From NCBI GenBank assembly GCA_001449105.1, contig LNIY01000084.1, positions 124,001 through 188,000 of the forward strand: a DNA stretch of 64,000 nt, given 5' to 3'. Shown here piece by piece: positions 1-8,367 of the stretch. The first letter of the stretch is position 1, and every line of letters begins with the position of its first letter. The position numbers and the translations under genes were made by a program. Source of the DNA: Caulobacter vibrioides (GTDB lineage: Bacteria; Pseudomonadota; Alphaproteobacteria; Caulobacterales; Caulobacteraceae). The notes beneath the pieces are model-generated. The model had not been told where the DNA came from. It searched no databases and saw only the letters and a program-made list of their open reading frames with translations.

Positions 1-250
1 CGTCTCGCGCATCGACCTGACCAACGAGTACATCCGCGCCGCCGCCGAGCACGGCCTGCGCTATCTCGACCTCAAGGCCATCGCCCGCGACAGCCTGGAA
101 TACGCCTTCCTGCCGGGCAAGAGCCTGCGCGGCGCGACCGAATGCGCCAGGCCCGGCGCGACCTGCGACGTGTTCCTGAACAAGAACCTGAAGGCGGCCA
201 TGCAATGGCGGCTGGAGAAGGACTTCGAAGCGTTCGAAGCCGGTTTCTAG
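1..250 (+). CDS. Adenosine deaminase family protein, 3' end only
   Basis: Only the last 82 codons are inside the window; the reading frame starts at base 2 and stops at TAG 248-250. The fragment carries LTNEYIRAAAEHGL and YLDLKAIARDSLEYAFLPG, which resemble the C-terminal helices of the ADGF-like adenosine deaminases, metal-dependent enzymes converting adenosine to inosine. The zinc ligands and catalytic residues lie upstream of the window, so activity cannot be judged. The gene converges on the GH115 gene across a palindromic repeat pair. The family call rests on this tail alone; another amidohydrolase-fold deaminase is possible. Confidence 0.7.
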   Translation, partial: VSRIDLTNEYIRAAAEHGLRYLDLKAIARDSLEYAFLPGKSLRGATECARPGATCDVFLNKNLKAAMQWRLEKDFEAFEAGF

Positions 251-382
251 AACCTCCCCCTGTGGGGGAGGCGGCCGAAGGCCGGTGGGGGGGCGTTTTC
301 AGCCGCCGAGGCGCTGGTCGATCTGGCGCCCACTCCCCCCACCGATCGCTTCGCGATCACCTCCCCCACAGGGGGAGGTTTC
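251..382. repeat. Inverted pair of GC-rich palindromic repeats between convergent genes
   Basis: Two copies of an extragenic element face each other. The left copy (about 253-290) contains CCTCCCCCTGTGGGGGAGG followed by GGCCGAAGGCCGGTGGGGGG. The right copy (about 332-382) has CCCCCCACCGATCGC and then CCTCCCCCACAGGGGGAGG. Each copy folds on itself and the two can pair with each other. The element fills the space between the convergent adenosine deaminase and GH115 genes, so it may serve as a two-way terminator. The same family recurs at 8368-8853. Confidence 0.8.
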
Positions 383-2872
383 TCAAGATGCGCACGCCCC
401 CGCCGACCGTAGCACCAGCGCGTCCAGCACCACGCCCGGATCCATCGCCGTCACCCGCACGGTCCGCCTGCCGCCGCACAGCGTCAGGCCGGTGTCCACG
501 CGCAGCCGCCCGTCGGTCACGCCCTGCGCCCAGGCCTTGTCGCCGACCTTGCGCGGGGCGGCCACGCTCACCGGCTCGGCCCCATCGGCGCTGACCGCCA
601 GTCGCAGCGCGGTCTGGCCGTTCAGCGGGAAGGTCGGCAGCAGGTCGACGTCCAGCGCCCAGGCGCCGGCTGGCAGGGTCACCGCATAATCCAGCGTCCC
701 GCCGACCTTCGACGGCTCGCGCACGTCGCCGGCCGCCATCGAGGCCCCGCCGCGTCCCAGGCCGTCGATCCGGCGCCAGCCGGCGCCGCGCGCCGTCTCG
801 GCCTCGACCACGATCAGGCCTTGGTTCTCGACCGGGGCCGGCGCCAGGCGCGGTGCGGTCGCGTCGGCCGCGGGGGCCGCGAACGGCCGCTGGCGGAACG
901 AGGTCCACGAGCCGTCGGCCGGCTCAACCGACATGATCCCGCGCCACTTGCCGCCGGCGATCTCGTCGTTGAAGCGGCGGGTGAGGGCGGCGATCTCCGC
1001 GTCCGCAGCCCGGGCCTTGGCCGCGCGGGCGCGCGCCTCGTCGGGCCGCTCACCGATCAGCCGGTCGAAGGCCTCGGCGTCGAAGAACCGCCGGTTGGCC
1101 AGGGCCGCCGCGCGCACCGGATAGTCCACCAGCTCGAACCAGGCGTCGCGCTGCCCGGCCGGGATCTTGGCGGCCTCGCGGTCGAGGTCGGCGACCAGGG
1201 CGTCGAACCGCGCCAGCCGCGCATCGGCCTCGTCCACCGACAGCGGGCTGGAGCGCGGCGTCGAGCCCTTGCCCCAGAACCATTGCAGATGCTCGGGCTT
1301 GCGCTCGAAGTTCAGCTGGTGGTGATCGGCCAGGATCGCCGCGATCGCCTTGGCTCGCCGCGGCCCGAAGGTCTCGCGGGCGAAGGCTTCCTCATAGCCG
1401 TGCGCGCCCAGGCCGCGCACGCGCTCCACGTCCCAGGCCATGTCGAGGAACAGCTGCGTCCCCAGTTCGGCCGGCTTGATGTCGCCCACATTGACGACCC
1501 ACAGCTTGCGGGCGTCCAGGTCCCAGGCCCGGCCCATTTCCTCGATCACCAGGGCCGGCGGCACGGTCGACAGCCACAGGTGCGACAGCGGCGCGCCAAG
1601 GTACGACAGGTGATAATAGACGCCCGACCCGCCCGGCCGCCTGCGCTCCTGCGCGCTCGGCAGCTGGCGGATGTAGCCGAAGTTGTCGTCCGGCCAGACC
1701 AGGGTCACGTCGCCTGGAACCTTCAGGCCCGAGCGATAGATGTCCAACACCTCCTTGTAGGCGGTGAACACCTGCGGGACGGTCTCGACCTTCGGGTCGA
1801 CATACTGGCCGATCAGGCCGCGCTGGTCGGTGATGATCTTTTCCAGCAGGGCGCGCTGGCCGTCGATGTCGCCGCCGCCGACCATGCCGGAGTCGTGGAT
1901 GCCCCGCATGCCCAGGGTGTAGACGTTCTCGTAGCCGCCGTTCGACTTGGCCCGCTCGCGCCAGTAATCCAGCACGCCGCCCGGATTGGCCGCGTAGTTG
2001 AACGCCTCCGCGCCCGCCCTCCACTCGCCGACATTGTTACGCAGCATCGGCTCTGCGTGGGACGAGCCCATGACGATCCCCCAGCGGTCGGCCAGGGCTG
2101 CATTGGCCGGATCGGCGTTGAAGGGCTTGCTCACCTCGTGCATGGCCGGCCACAGGGTGTTGGCCTTCAGCCGCAGCAGGAGCTGAAAGACCTTCTCGTA
2201 GGTCCTGGGGCCGATATCGCCATAGGCCGGGTCGAAGGTCTTGGCCGCCCAGGGCTGCAGTCCCCAGTCCTCGTCGTTGATGAAGACGCCCCGGTACTGC
2301 ACCGACGGCGGGCCGAACCGGCGGGTGTCGGCGGCGACGTACAGCGCCTTCTTCTTCTGCGGCTTGACGTCCGCCCACCAGGTCCAGGGCGAGACCCCGG
2401 CCGCGCGGCTCAGCTCGTAGACGCCGAAGGCCGCGCCGCGCCGGTCGCTGCCGACGATCACCAGGGCCCGGTCCAGGCCCGGCGCGGGCTTGTCGACCAC
2501 GGCGATGACGAAGCTTTCCCAGGCGCCGTGAAGGTCGCCGACCTTCAGCTTGCCGTCGCGGACCAGGCCGTCGATCAGCGGGTTCCGGCCCAGGGTTCCG
2601 ACGACGATGGCGGTCCGGCCGCTCGGCTTGCCGGTCGAAAGGGAAGGGGACTTGCCCGTGACCGCGCCAAGGTCGTCGCGCAGGTCCTGGGCGGCCAGGC
2701 CGACGACCGGGAAGTCGTCAGGGGCGTAGAGGATCTCCGCGCCGGCGATCGGGAAGGCGTCGCGCGAGGGCTTTTCGCTCACCCAGGCGTCCTGCGCCCA
2801 GGCGGGGGCGGCCCAAGCGGTTGTAGCCAGGATGGCGGCCGCCAGGCCGGCCAGCAGCGACGTCAGCCGCAT
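383..2872 (-). CDS. GH115 family xylan alpha-1,2-glucuronidase, secreted
   Basis: Predicted to remove (4-O-methyl-)glucuronic acid side chains from xylan. The 829-residue protein begins with a signal peptide (MRLTSLLAGLAAAILATTAWA). Blocks typical of GH115 include the N-terminal FPIAGAEILYAPDDFPVVG, the barrel signature VQYRGVFINDEDWGLQPWA and LLRLKANTLWPAMHE, and IVMGSSHAEPML. A beta-rich C-terminal domain follows. The ATG at 2872 was chosen over an open frame extending to 2956 because GGAGG lies just upstream and the signal peptide begins there. It lies downstream of the phosphatase and TBDR genes on the same strand, but a 117-bp gap with its own TGGTCAGACCA palindrome suggests a separate promoter. 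Length is normal for the family. Confidence 0.9.
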   Translation of the reverse strand: MRLTSLLAGLAAAILATTAWAAPAWAQDAWVSEKPSRDAFPIAGAEILYAPDDFPVVGLAAQDLRDDLGAVTGKSPSLSTGKPSGRTAIVVGTLGRNPLIDGLVRDGKLKVGDLHGAWESFVIAVVDKPAPGLDRALVIVGSDRRGAAFGVYELSRAAGVSPWTWWADVKPQKKKALYVAADTRRFGPPSVQYRGVFINDEDWGLQPWAAKTFDPAYGDIGPRTYEKVFQLLLRLKANTLWPAMHEVSKPFNADPANAALADRWGIVMGSSHAEPMLRNNVGEWRAGAEAFNYAANPGGVLDYWRERAKSNGGYENVYTLGMRGIHDSGMVGGGDIDGQRALLEKIITDQRGLIGQYVDPKVETVPQVFTAYKEVLDIYRSGLKVPGDVTLVWPDDNFGYIRQLPSAQERRRPGGSGVYYHLSYLGAPLSHLWLSTVPPALVIEEMGRAWDLDARKLWVVNVGDIKPAELGTQLFLDMAWDVERVRGLGAHGYEEAFARETFGPRRAKAIAAILADHHQLNFERKPEHLQWFWGKGSTPRSSPLSVDEADARLARFDALVADLDREAAKIPAGQRDAWFELVDYPVRAAALANRRFFDAEAFDRLIGERPDEARARAAKARAADAEIAALTRRFNDEIAGGKWRGIMSVEPADGSWTSFRQRPFAAPAADATAPRLAPAPVENQGLIVVEAETARGAGWRRIDGLGRGGASMAAGDVREPSKVGGTLDYAVTLPAGAWALDVDLLPTFPLNGQTALRLAVSADGAEPVSVAAPRKVGDKAWAQGVTDGRLRVDTGLTLCGGRRTVRVTAMDPGVVLDALVLRSAGACAS

Positions 2873-2915
2873 GGGTTTCCTCCAGATCGCAAAGCTGTCA
2901 GGCAGCTTGGTCGAA

Positions 2916-2927
2916 TTGGTCAGACCA
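2916..2927. promoter_or_regulatory. GntR/FadR-type operator upstream of GH115
   Basis: TTGGTCAGACCA contains the 11-bp palindrome TGGTC-A-GACCA at 2917-2927, about 45 bp upstream of the GH115 start codon. The layout matches operators of the FadR subfamily of GntR regulators (TGGTnnnACCA), which often respond to organic acids and hexuronates. The preceding bases, TCGAATTGGT, recur at the GH35 promoter. No GntR gene is in the window, so the regulator must lie elsewhere. Confidence 0.55.
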
Positions 2928-2952
2928 TAGGGTGATCTGGAGGATTTTCCAT

Positions 2953-2983
2953 TCATTTTATGAGCAATAATCCCATAAAATGA
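2953..2983. promoter_or_regulatory. Perfect 10-bp inverted repeat in the GH115 leader region
   Basis: TCATTTTATG at 2953-2962 and its exact reverse complement CATAAAATGA at 2974-2983 are separated by 11 AT-rich bases. It lies between the phosphatase stop codon and the GH115 promoter region. It could be an operator or a weak terminator for the upstream pair. Its AT content contrasts with the surrounding DNA. Confidence 0.4.
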
Positions 2984-2989
2984 GAGCTG

Positions 2990-4102
2990 CTATTCGAGGT
3001 AGCGCGCCCGCAGCGTGGCCAGGTCCTTGGCGTCGACGCCCAGCACCTTGTCGAGATAGGCCTCGACCGAGCCGTACTTCTGCTCGATGGCTTCCAGCGC
3101 CGCCTCCACATAGGCCGGCTCGGTGCGCATCAGCACGCGGGTGATCTCCGGCGGCAGCTTGGCGAACATCGCCGCGTTGGGATCGTCCGACTTGGCGCCG
3201 GCGGCCATGGCGCGGCGGGCGCTCTCGGTGTCGAGCAGGGTCTCGCTCAGGGCGTAGTCGGCGCTGACGCTGGCGCGCGGCACGCCAAGCGCGGTCAGGA
3301 TCAGCGCCGAGGCCACGCCCGTGCGGTCCTTGCCCGCCGAGCAGTGCACCAGCATCGGCGTATCGCCCGCCACCAGCTTCTCGAACATCGCCTTGTACTC
3401 GCCGGCATAGACCTCCGGCATCATCTTGTAGAAGCCGATGAAGTTGGCGCGCACGGCCTGCGGCGTCGGCGGGCCGTTGCCGAACAGCGCCCGCATGTCC
3501 ATGTCCAGCCCCGCCTTGGGCGAGTTCAGGAACACCGGCACGGCCTTGCCGCCGCGCCAGACGGTGGGCTGGGTCTTGCGCTCCTGGTCGGTGCGCAGGT
3601 CGCAGACCAGCCGCACGTCCAGGTCGCCGACGGTCTTGTAGTCGGCGTCGGTCAGGGTCGACAGGCCGTTGGAGCGGAACACCTGGCCCCAGCGCACGTG
3701 CTTGCCGCCCGCGGCCGCATAGCCGCCGAGGTCGCGGAAGTTGGCCGCGCCTTCCAGCGGCACCACGCGGGTGGCGGCGCGCAGGCCGGTCTTGGCTCCG
3801 TCGGCGACGACGTAGAAGTAGGGGCGGGCCGCGCCGGCCTCTCCGGCCGTGACGCTGGCGGCGCCGTCCGTGTCGTTGTCGGCCAGCTTGCGCATGGCCT
3901 TCAGCGGCGCCGAGGGCGAGCCGGAGACGTAGAGGTCGACCGGCGCGCCGGGGCGGCTGGTCTTCCACGACACCTGGTAGGTCCCGTTCTTCAGCACGAC
4001 CGAAGCCTCGGTCACGGATGCGGAGGCGGTGCGGGCCTGGACGGCCGGGGCGGCGAGGACGGCCGCCGCGCAGGCGGCCGTCAGCAGGTTGCGGATCAGC
4101 AT
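2990..4102 (-). CDS. Secreted protein-tyrosine/serine phosphatase
   Basis: The 370-residue protein has an N-terminal signal peptide (MLIRNLLTAACAAAVLAAPAVQA), so it should act in the periplasm or outside. Residues about 30-115 look like a beta-sandwich (FnIII-like) domain. The phosphatase domain follows, with the entry motif NFRDLGGY (121-128) and the P-loop HCSAGKDRTG, giving Cys254 and Arg260 of the HCX5R signature. This is the Y_phosphatase3/DSP-like family, which hydrolyses phosphotyrosine, phosphoserine or phosphoinositides. It starts 16 bp after the TBDR stop codon, so the two are probably co-transcribed. The substrate is unknown; its place beside TBDR and GH115 genes suggests a role in the same uptake locus, but that is inference. 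Confidence 0.82.
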   Translation of the reverse strand: MLIRNLLTAACAAAVLAAPAVQARTASASVTEASVVLKNGTYQVSWKTSRPGAPVDLYVSGSPSAPLKAMRKLADNDTDGAASVTAGEAGAARPYFYVVADGAKTGLRAATRVVPLEGAANFRDLGGYAAAGGKHVRWGQVFRSNGLSTLTDADYKTVGDLDVRLVCDLRTDQERKTQPTVWRGGKAVPVFLNSPKAGLDMDMRALFGNGPPTPQAVRANFIGFYKMMPEVYAGEYKAMFEKLVAGDTPMLVHCSAGKDRTGVASALILTALGVPRASVSADYALSETLLDTESARRAMAAGAKSDDPNAAMFAKLPPEITRVLMRTEPAYVEAALEAIEQKYGSVEAYLDKVLGVDAKDLATLRARYLE

Positions 4103-4118
4103 TTTTCTATGTCCTGGA

Positions 4119-6968
4119 TCAGAAGTTGAACCGCACGCCGCCCATGAACCGGCGGCCCACGCCCTCGGCCTCGATCGGGCGGTTGGCGTGGCCCTGGTAG
4201 CGCATGCCCGTTTCGTCGGTCAGGTTGCTGGCGTCGAAGTAGACGGTGACGCCGTCGCGCACCTGGTAGCGCAGCGACAGGTCAAGCTGCTCGGTGGCCG
4301 CCCAGTAGGTCTGGTCGGTGGCGTCGGCGCTCGGCTCGTCCAGCCAGTCGTTGCGCCACTGGTACGACAGGCGGGCCGACAGGCCGTGCTTCTCGTAGAA
4401 GATCGAGGCGTTGACGATGGTGTCCGACAGGCCCGGGAAAGCGCTCTTGACGCCTTCGGGCGTCGTGAACTCGCCGTCCAGGAAGGTGACGTTGCCCTGG
4501 AAGCCGAAGCCGCTCAGCAGGCCCGGCAGGAACCGCCACTGCTGCATGTAGGCCAACTCCAGGCCGGCCATCTTGCCGTCCGAGCCGTTCAGCGTCGTCG
4601 AGTAGGTGTAGCCGGTGCGGTCCAGCGTCCCGACGTCGTAGCGGTCGTCGCGGATGGTGGCGACGCTGTCGTAGAGCACGTCGTCGATCCGGCGATAGAA
4701 GGCCGAGGCCGACAGCAGGCCCGCCCCCGGCAGGTACCATTCCAGCGAGGTGTCGAAGCCGAAGGCGCGCTCGGGCTTCAGGTCCGGGTTGCCGCCGCTG
4801 ACCGTCTCGGTGGCGTCGTTGACCGACACGCTGGTGCGGATCTCGCCGAACGAGGGCCGCGACACGCCGCTGATCAGGGCGAAGCGCGCCTTCACGTCGT
4901 CGGTGAGCTCGTAGTTGACGTGCAGGCTGGGGAAGACGTCGGTGTAGCTCTGCTTGACCGTCAGCGGCGTCAGGGTCGCGCCGCTGGCCACCGCGCCGCG
5001 GCTCTCCAGGTCGACGCTCTCGACGCGCAGGCCGGCCAGCACCTCCCACTTGCCCAGGCGCCACTTGTTCTGGGCGTAGGCCGACAGGATGTTCTCGTCG
5101 ACGGCGAAGCGGTCCTGCGGCTGCACCGCCGCGGCGGCGTTGTAGAGCCCGGCGGTCGTGGCCTTGGCCAGCAGGCCATCCAGGTCCTGGCGCAGGCCGA
5201 TGTTGTCGACATAGTTGACGCCCCAGCCGCGCGCGAAGTCGCTGGTCCACTGGGCGCCCGTGATGCGCGGGGTGACGCTCCAGGTCCCGCCGGTCTGGGC
5301 CGCCAGGCTCTGCAGCACCGGCGTGGCGCCCGGCACGCCCGAGAAGGTGTTCCCGGTGGCCTCGCGCATGTCGTACTTTACGCCGGCCTTGAAGGTGGAG
5401 TCGGCGCCGAACGAGGTCCAGTCGCGGGCGATGTCGACCTGGCCCGTCCAGGCGTCGGTGTCGGTGGCGTAGACGATCGGGATCAGCACGTCGGCCTGCG
5501 AGCCGGTCTGCGGCAGGGCCGACAGCGCCGTCCCCCGGGTGTAGGTCGTGCCCGAGCCGCTCGTCGTGTAGAGGTCCAGGTCCGGAATGCCCGAGGTCGC
5601 GCCGCTGTAGACCAGCGACAGGCGGCCGAAGTTCTGCTGGATCAGCGGCAGGTACGCCCCGGCGTCGGTGTGGGTGTAGTTCAGCCGCCACTTGATCGAG
5701 GTGTCGGCCCAGTCGTGGTCGCCGCCCAGGGTGTTGGCGAAGGTGTCGCTGTAGTAGCGGCCGTACTGCCAGCTGCCGGTATAGGCCGCGCCGTCGACGA
5801 AGCCGCTGTCGGCCCCGCGGTTGGCGGCCGTCTGGGTGCGGGCCCGCGACAGCTGGAAGTCGTACTGGTTGCGCTGCTCGCGATCGATGAACTCGGAATA
5901 CAGGCTGTTGAAGAAGATCCGGCCGCCGCCGTCGGGGCGGTATTCCAGGCCCAGCTGGCCGGCGTTGTTCTCGCGCTCCAGGCGGTAGGAGCGGAACGAG
6001 AAGTCGTCGGGCGTATTCAGGTCGCCGTCGCGGTTCCAGGTGATCTCGCGGTTGTCGGTGGTCTGGTTGCGGCGGTAGTGGGCCAGCGCCGCCACGACGC
6101 CGAACTTGTCGTTCGACCACGAGCCGCGGATCGAGCCCTGGCGCTGCGGGCCGTCGCCCAGCGCCATCTCGCCGTAGCCGATGTCGCCCGAGACGTGGAA
6201 GCCGCGACGATCGAACGGCGAGGCGGTGACGATGTTGATGCGGCCGGCCAGGGCCTCGGCCGGCTGCTCGGGCGTCAGGGTCTTGTTGACCTCCATGGTC
6301 TGGATGACCACGGCCGGCACGGAGTCGAAGCGGAACACCCGCTCCTCGGCGCCCAGCACGTTCATCCCGTCGATCGACACCACGGTCCAGCGCTCGGGCG
6401 CGCCGCGCAGCTGGACATAGCGCTCCTGGCCCTGGTCGCGCTCGATGGCGACGCCGGGAATGCGCGACAGGGCGGCGGCGGCCGACTGGTCGGGGAAGCG
6501 GCCGATGGCGTCGGCGGCGACCACGTTCATGATGTTGTCGGCGGCGCGCTGGATGGCGATGGCGGCGGCCTGCGAGCCCAGGATCGGGCCGGCGGTCACC
6601 ACCAGGGCCTCCATTTCCTGCGCGTCGGCGTAGCTGACGGTGATTGGCGCGCCGGCGCTCGCCTCGATCTCGCGGTCGGGCAGGCCGGGATAGCGCACGA
6701 CCAGCTTCTGGGGGCCGGCCGGCAGGGCCAGGGCGAAGCGGCCTTCGCGATCGGTGACGGTGCGCAGGCCAAGCTGCGGCGCGGCCACCTCGGCGGCGAC
6801 CAGATAGGCGCCGTCCGTGCCGATCACCCGGCCGGTGGCCATGGCGGCTGCGGAGGCGACGGCGGCCGGCTGCGCCGCATCCGCCGCGTGGGCGATTGCC
6901 GGCAGGCTCAGGGCGGCGGCGGTGGAGAACAGCAGGGCCCTGGCGGCCCCTCGGCTGGCGCGGATCAT
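4119..6968 (-). CDS. TonB-dependent receptor with N-terminal carboxypeptidase-like domain
   Basis: A 949-residue outer-membrane receptor for energised uptake, probably of xylan-derived oligosaccharides given its neighbours. It has a signal peptide (MIRASRGAARALLFSTAAALSLPAIAHA), a short carboxypeptidase-regulatory-like domain (GRVIGTDGAYLVAAEV to LVVRYPGLPDREI), a plug (DAIGRFPDQSAAAALSRIPG; VQLRGAPERWTVVSIDGMNV) and a long barrel ending in an aromatic residue (FMGGVRFNF). The ATG at 6968 is preceded by GGGGAG; the open frame runs on to 7193 but without a ribosome site or signal peptide. It is first in a likely operon with the phosphatase and is divergent from the TetR gene, with candidate operators between them. 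Confidence 0.92.
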   Translation of the reverse strand: MIRASRGAARALLFSTAAALSLPAIAHAADAAQPAAVASAAAMATGRVIGTDGAYLVAAEVAAPQLGLRTVTDREGRFALALPAGPQKLVVRYPGLPDREIEASAGAPITVSYADAQEMEALVVTAGPILGSQAAAIAIQRAADNIMNVVAADAIGRFPDQSAAAALSRIPGVAIERDQGQERYVQLRGAPERWTVVSIDGMNVLGAEERVFRFDSVPAVVIQTMEVNKTLTPEQPAEALAGRINIVTASPFDRRGFHVSGDIGYGEMALGDGPQRQGSIRGSWSNDKFGVVAALAHYRRNQTTDNREITWNRDGDLNTPDDFSFRSYRLERENNAGQLGLEYRPDGGGRIFFNSLYSEFIDREQRNQYDFQLSRARTQTAANRGADSGFVDGAAYTGSWQYGRYYSDTFANTLGGDHDWADTSIKWRLNYTHTDAGAYLPLIQQNFGRLSLVYSGATSGIPDLDLYTTSGSGTTYTRGTALSALPQTGSQADVLIPIVYATDTDAWTGQVDIARDWTSFGADSTFKAGVKYDMREATGNTFSGVPGATPVLQSLAAQTGGTWSVTPRITGAQWTSDFARGWGVNYVDNIGLRQDLDGLLAKATTAGLYNAAAAVQPQDRFAVDENILSAYAQNKWRLGKWEVLAGLRVESVDLESRGAVASGATLTPLTVKQSYTDVFPSLHVNYELTDDVKARFALISGVSRPSFGEIRTSVSVNDATETVSGGNPDLKPERAFGFDTSLEWYLPGAGLLSASAFYRRIDDVLYDSVATIRDDRYDVGTLDRTGYTYSTTLNGSDGKMAGLELAYMQQWRFLPGLLSGFGFQGNVTFLDGEFTTPEGVKSAFPGLSDTIVNASIFYEKHGLSARLSYQWRNDWLDEPSADATDQTYWAATEQLDLSLRYQVRDGVTVYFDASNLTDETGMRYQGHANRPIEAEGVGRRFMGGVRFNF

Positions 6969-7004
6969 GGTGGCTCCCCTCATGAAGACGAGGGGCGGAT
7001 AGCA

Positions 7005-7016
7005 ATTCGAACGAAT
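7005..7016. promoter_or_regulatory. Candidate TetR operator upstream of the TBDR
   Basis: ATTCGAACGAAT is a palindrome (ATTCG-AA-CGAAT) 36 bp upstream of the TBDR start. It shares the TTCGAACG core with a perfect palindrome at 7159-7170 in front of the TetR gene. Such pairing is expected for a regulator that controls itself and its divergent neighbour. Confidence 0.5.
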
Positions 7017-7140
7017 GTACCGTGTGAAGCTGTCGTGAAATTTCCACGACGGAATCTTGTATTGATCTTTAGTTGCCTGATTTTTATGACCTAAATTGAT
7101 CGCTAGGCGCGCCCTCTTCGCTCTGATTGGTGTGCAACTT

Positions 7141-7178
7141 GAACGTTTGTCCAGACTTGCGTTCGAACGCCTGTCCAG
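7141..7178. promoter_or_regulatory. Perfect palindrome within direct repeats upstream of the TetR gene
   Basis: GCGTTCGAACGC at 7159-7170 is a perfect 12-bp palindrome. Around it are two direct repeats, GAACGTTTGTCCAG at 7141-7154 and GAACGCCTGTCCAG at 7165-7178, spaced 24 bp apart. The block ends 13 bp before the start codon of the TetR gene, a position suited to autorepression. Two repeats fit a regulator with two DNA-binding domains per chain. Confidence 0.5.
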
Positions 7179-7191
7179 CCACACACGGGAC

Positions 7192-8367
7192 ATGGCTTTC
7201 GTAGACTTGGATTCCGCCGCCCAACTGGTCGAGGCGGGCTACCGCATCGCGCTGGAGGAGGGGCTGGGAGCCGTCAGCGCGCGCACCGCCGCGGCTCGCG
7301 CCGGCGCGGCGGCCTCGGCCGTGAACTACCATTTCGGCGATCGCGCCGGCTTCCTGCGGCGGATCCACGCCCTGGCCCTCGAAGAGGCGGCCGCGCAGCG
7401 CGAGGCGCTGGTCGCGGGCCTGTCGCGCGGCCCGCGCTGGAACAGTCTCGCCGACCGCCTGACCCTGCTGGCCGCCGAGCGGCTGGAGACCGGCCGGCTG
7501 GGCTTCGTCCTGCTGGGCGAGTTCGAGATCGAGGCCGAGGTCGGCGGGGATATCGAATTGCAGGCGGCGGCCGGGCAGGGCGGAGAGGCCGAGTTCGCCT
7601 TCTGGCGCCAGACCGCCGTGGCGCTGGACGCGGCCGAGACCGACGCCGACGGCTGGGCCGGCCTGGCCGTCGGCCTGATCACCCTGCTGCATGTCGAGCC
7701 CGACGCGGGCGAGCGGCTCCTGTGGCTGGCGCCGGCCTTCCGCCGGCTGGGCGCGCGGCTGGGCAAGGCGGCGATCGAGCCGGTCCCGGCCGGTCCGGCC
7801 CCCGACGAGGTGCTGCCCGAGCGCGAACACGCCAACGACACCGCCCGCCGCATCGTCGAGGCGGCGATCGCCGGCATCGCCGACCGCGGCGTCTTCCGCC
7901 TGACCCAGCGCGATGTCGCGGCGAGGGCCGGGGTGTCGCTGGCCGCCACCACCTATTTCTTCCGCACCAAGGCCGATCTGGTCGAAGCCGCGATGGTCGA
8001 GCTGCACCGCCAGGTCCGCGCCGAGGTCCTGGCCGCCGCCGACGACGCGGGCGTGGCCACCGTCATGGCCCCGGCCGGCGGGTTCTCGGCCCGGGTGCGG
8101 GCCCTGGGCGCCCTGCAACTGGCCGCCGCCCGCGAACCGGCCCTCCAGCCGCTGGCCGCCGCCGTCCGCGCCACCCGCGGCGCCACCTCCATGCGCATGC
8201 TCCGCCGCCAGGGTGTCAACGACGCCGACGGCCTGGACGCCATGGTCTGGTCCACCCTGATGGGCGGCCTGATCGGCAAACTCCGCTTCGCCGCCCCCGC
8301 CGACCGCGAAGCCGTGTTCGGCGCCATGCGGGACCGGCTCCAGGCAAGGCTGTTCGGCTCGATCTAG
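7192..8367 (+). CDS. TetR-family regulator with two tandem HTH domains
   Basis: This 391-residue protein holds two TetR N-terminal domains in one chain. The first (about residues 5-60) contains LEEGLGAVSARTAAARAGAAASAVNYHFGDRAGF split across its helix-turn-helix. The second (about residues 222-275) contains DRGVFRLTQRDVAARAGVS and TTYFFRTKADLVEAAM. Each is followed by a helical segment like the TetR ligand/dimer domain, so the gene looks like an internal duplication; usual TetR proteins are near 200 residues. The ATG at 7192 fits the start of the first HTH domain, although its ribosome site (CGGGA) is weak. It is divergent from the TBDR/phosphatase genes, with candidate operators between, and probably represses them and itself. 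The ligand is unknown. Confidence 0.85.
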   Translation: MAFVDLDSAAQLVEAGYRIALEEGLGAVSARTAAARAGAAASAVNYHFGDRAGFLRRIHALALEEAAAQREALVAGLSRGPRWNSLADRLTLLAAERLETGRLGFVLLGEFEIEAEVGGDIELQAAAGQGGEAEFAFWRQTAVALDAAETDADGWAGLAVGLITLLHVEPDAGERLLWLAPAFRRLGARLGKAAIEPVPAGPAPDEVLPEREHANDTARRIVEAAIAGIADRGVFRLTQRDVAARAGVSLAATTYFFRTKADLVEAAMVELHRQVRAEVLAAADDAGVATVMAPAGGFSARVRALGALQLAAAREPALQPLAAAVRATRGATSMRMLRRQGVNDADGLDAMVWSTLMGGLIGKLRFAAPADREAVFGAMRDRLQARLFGSI

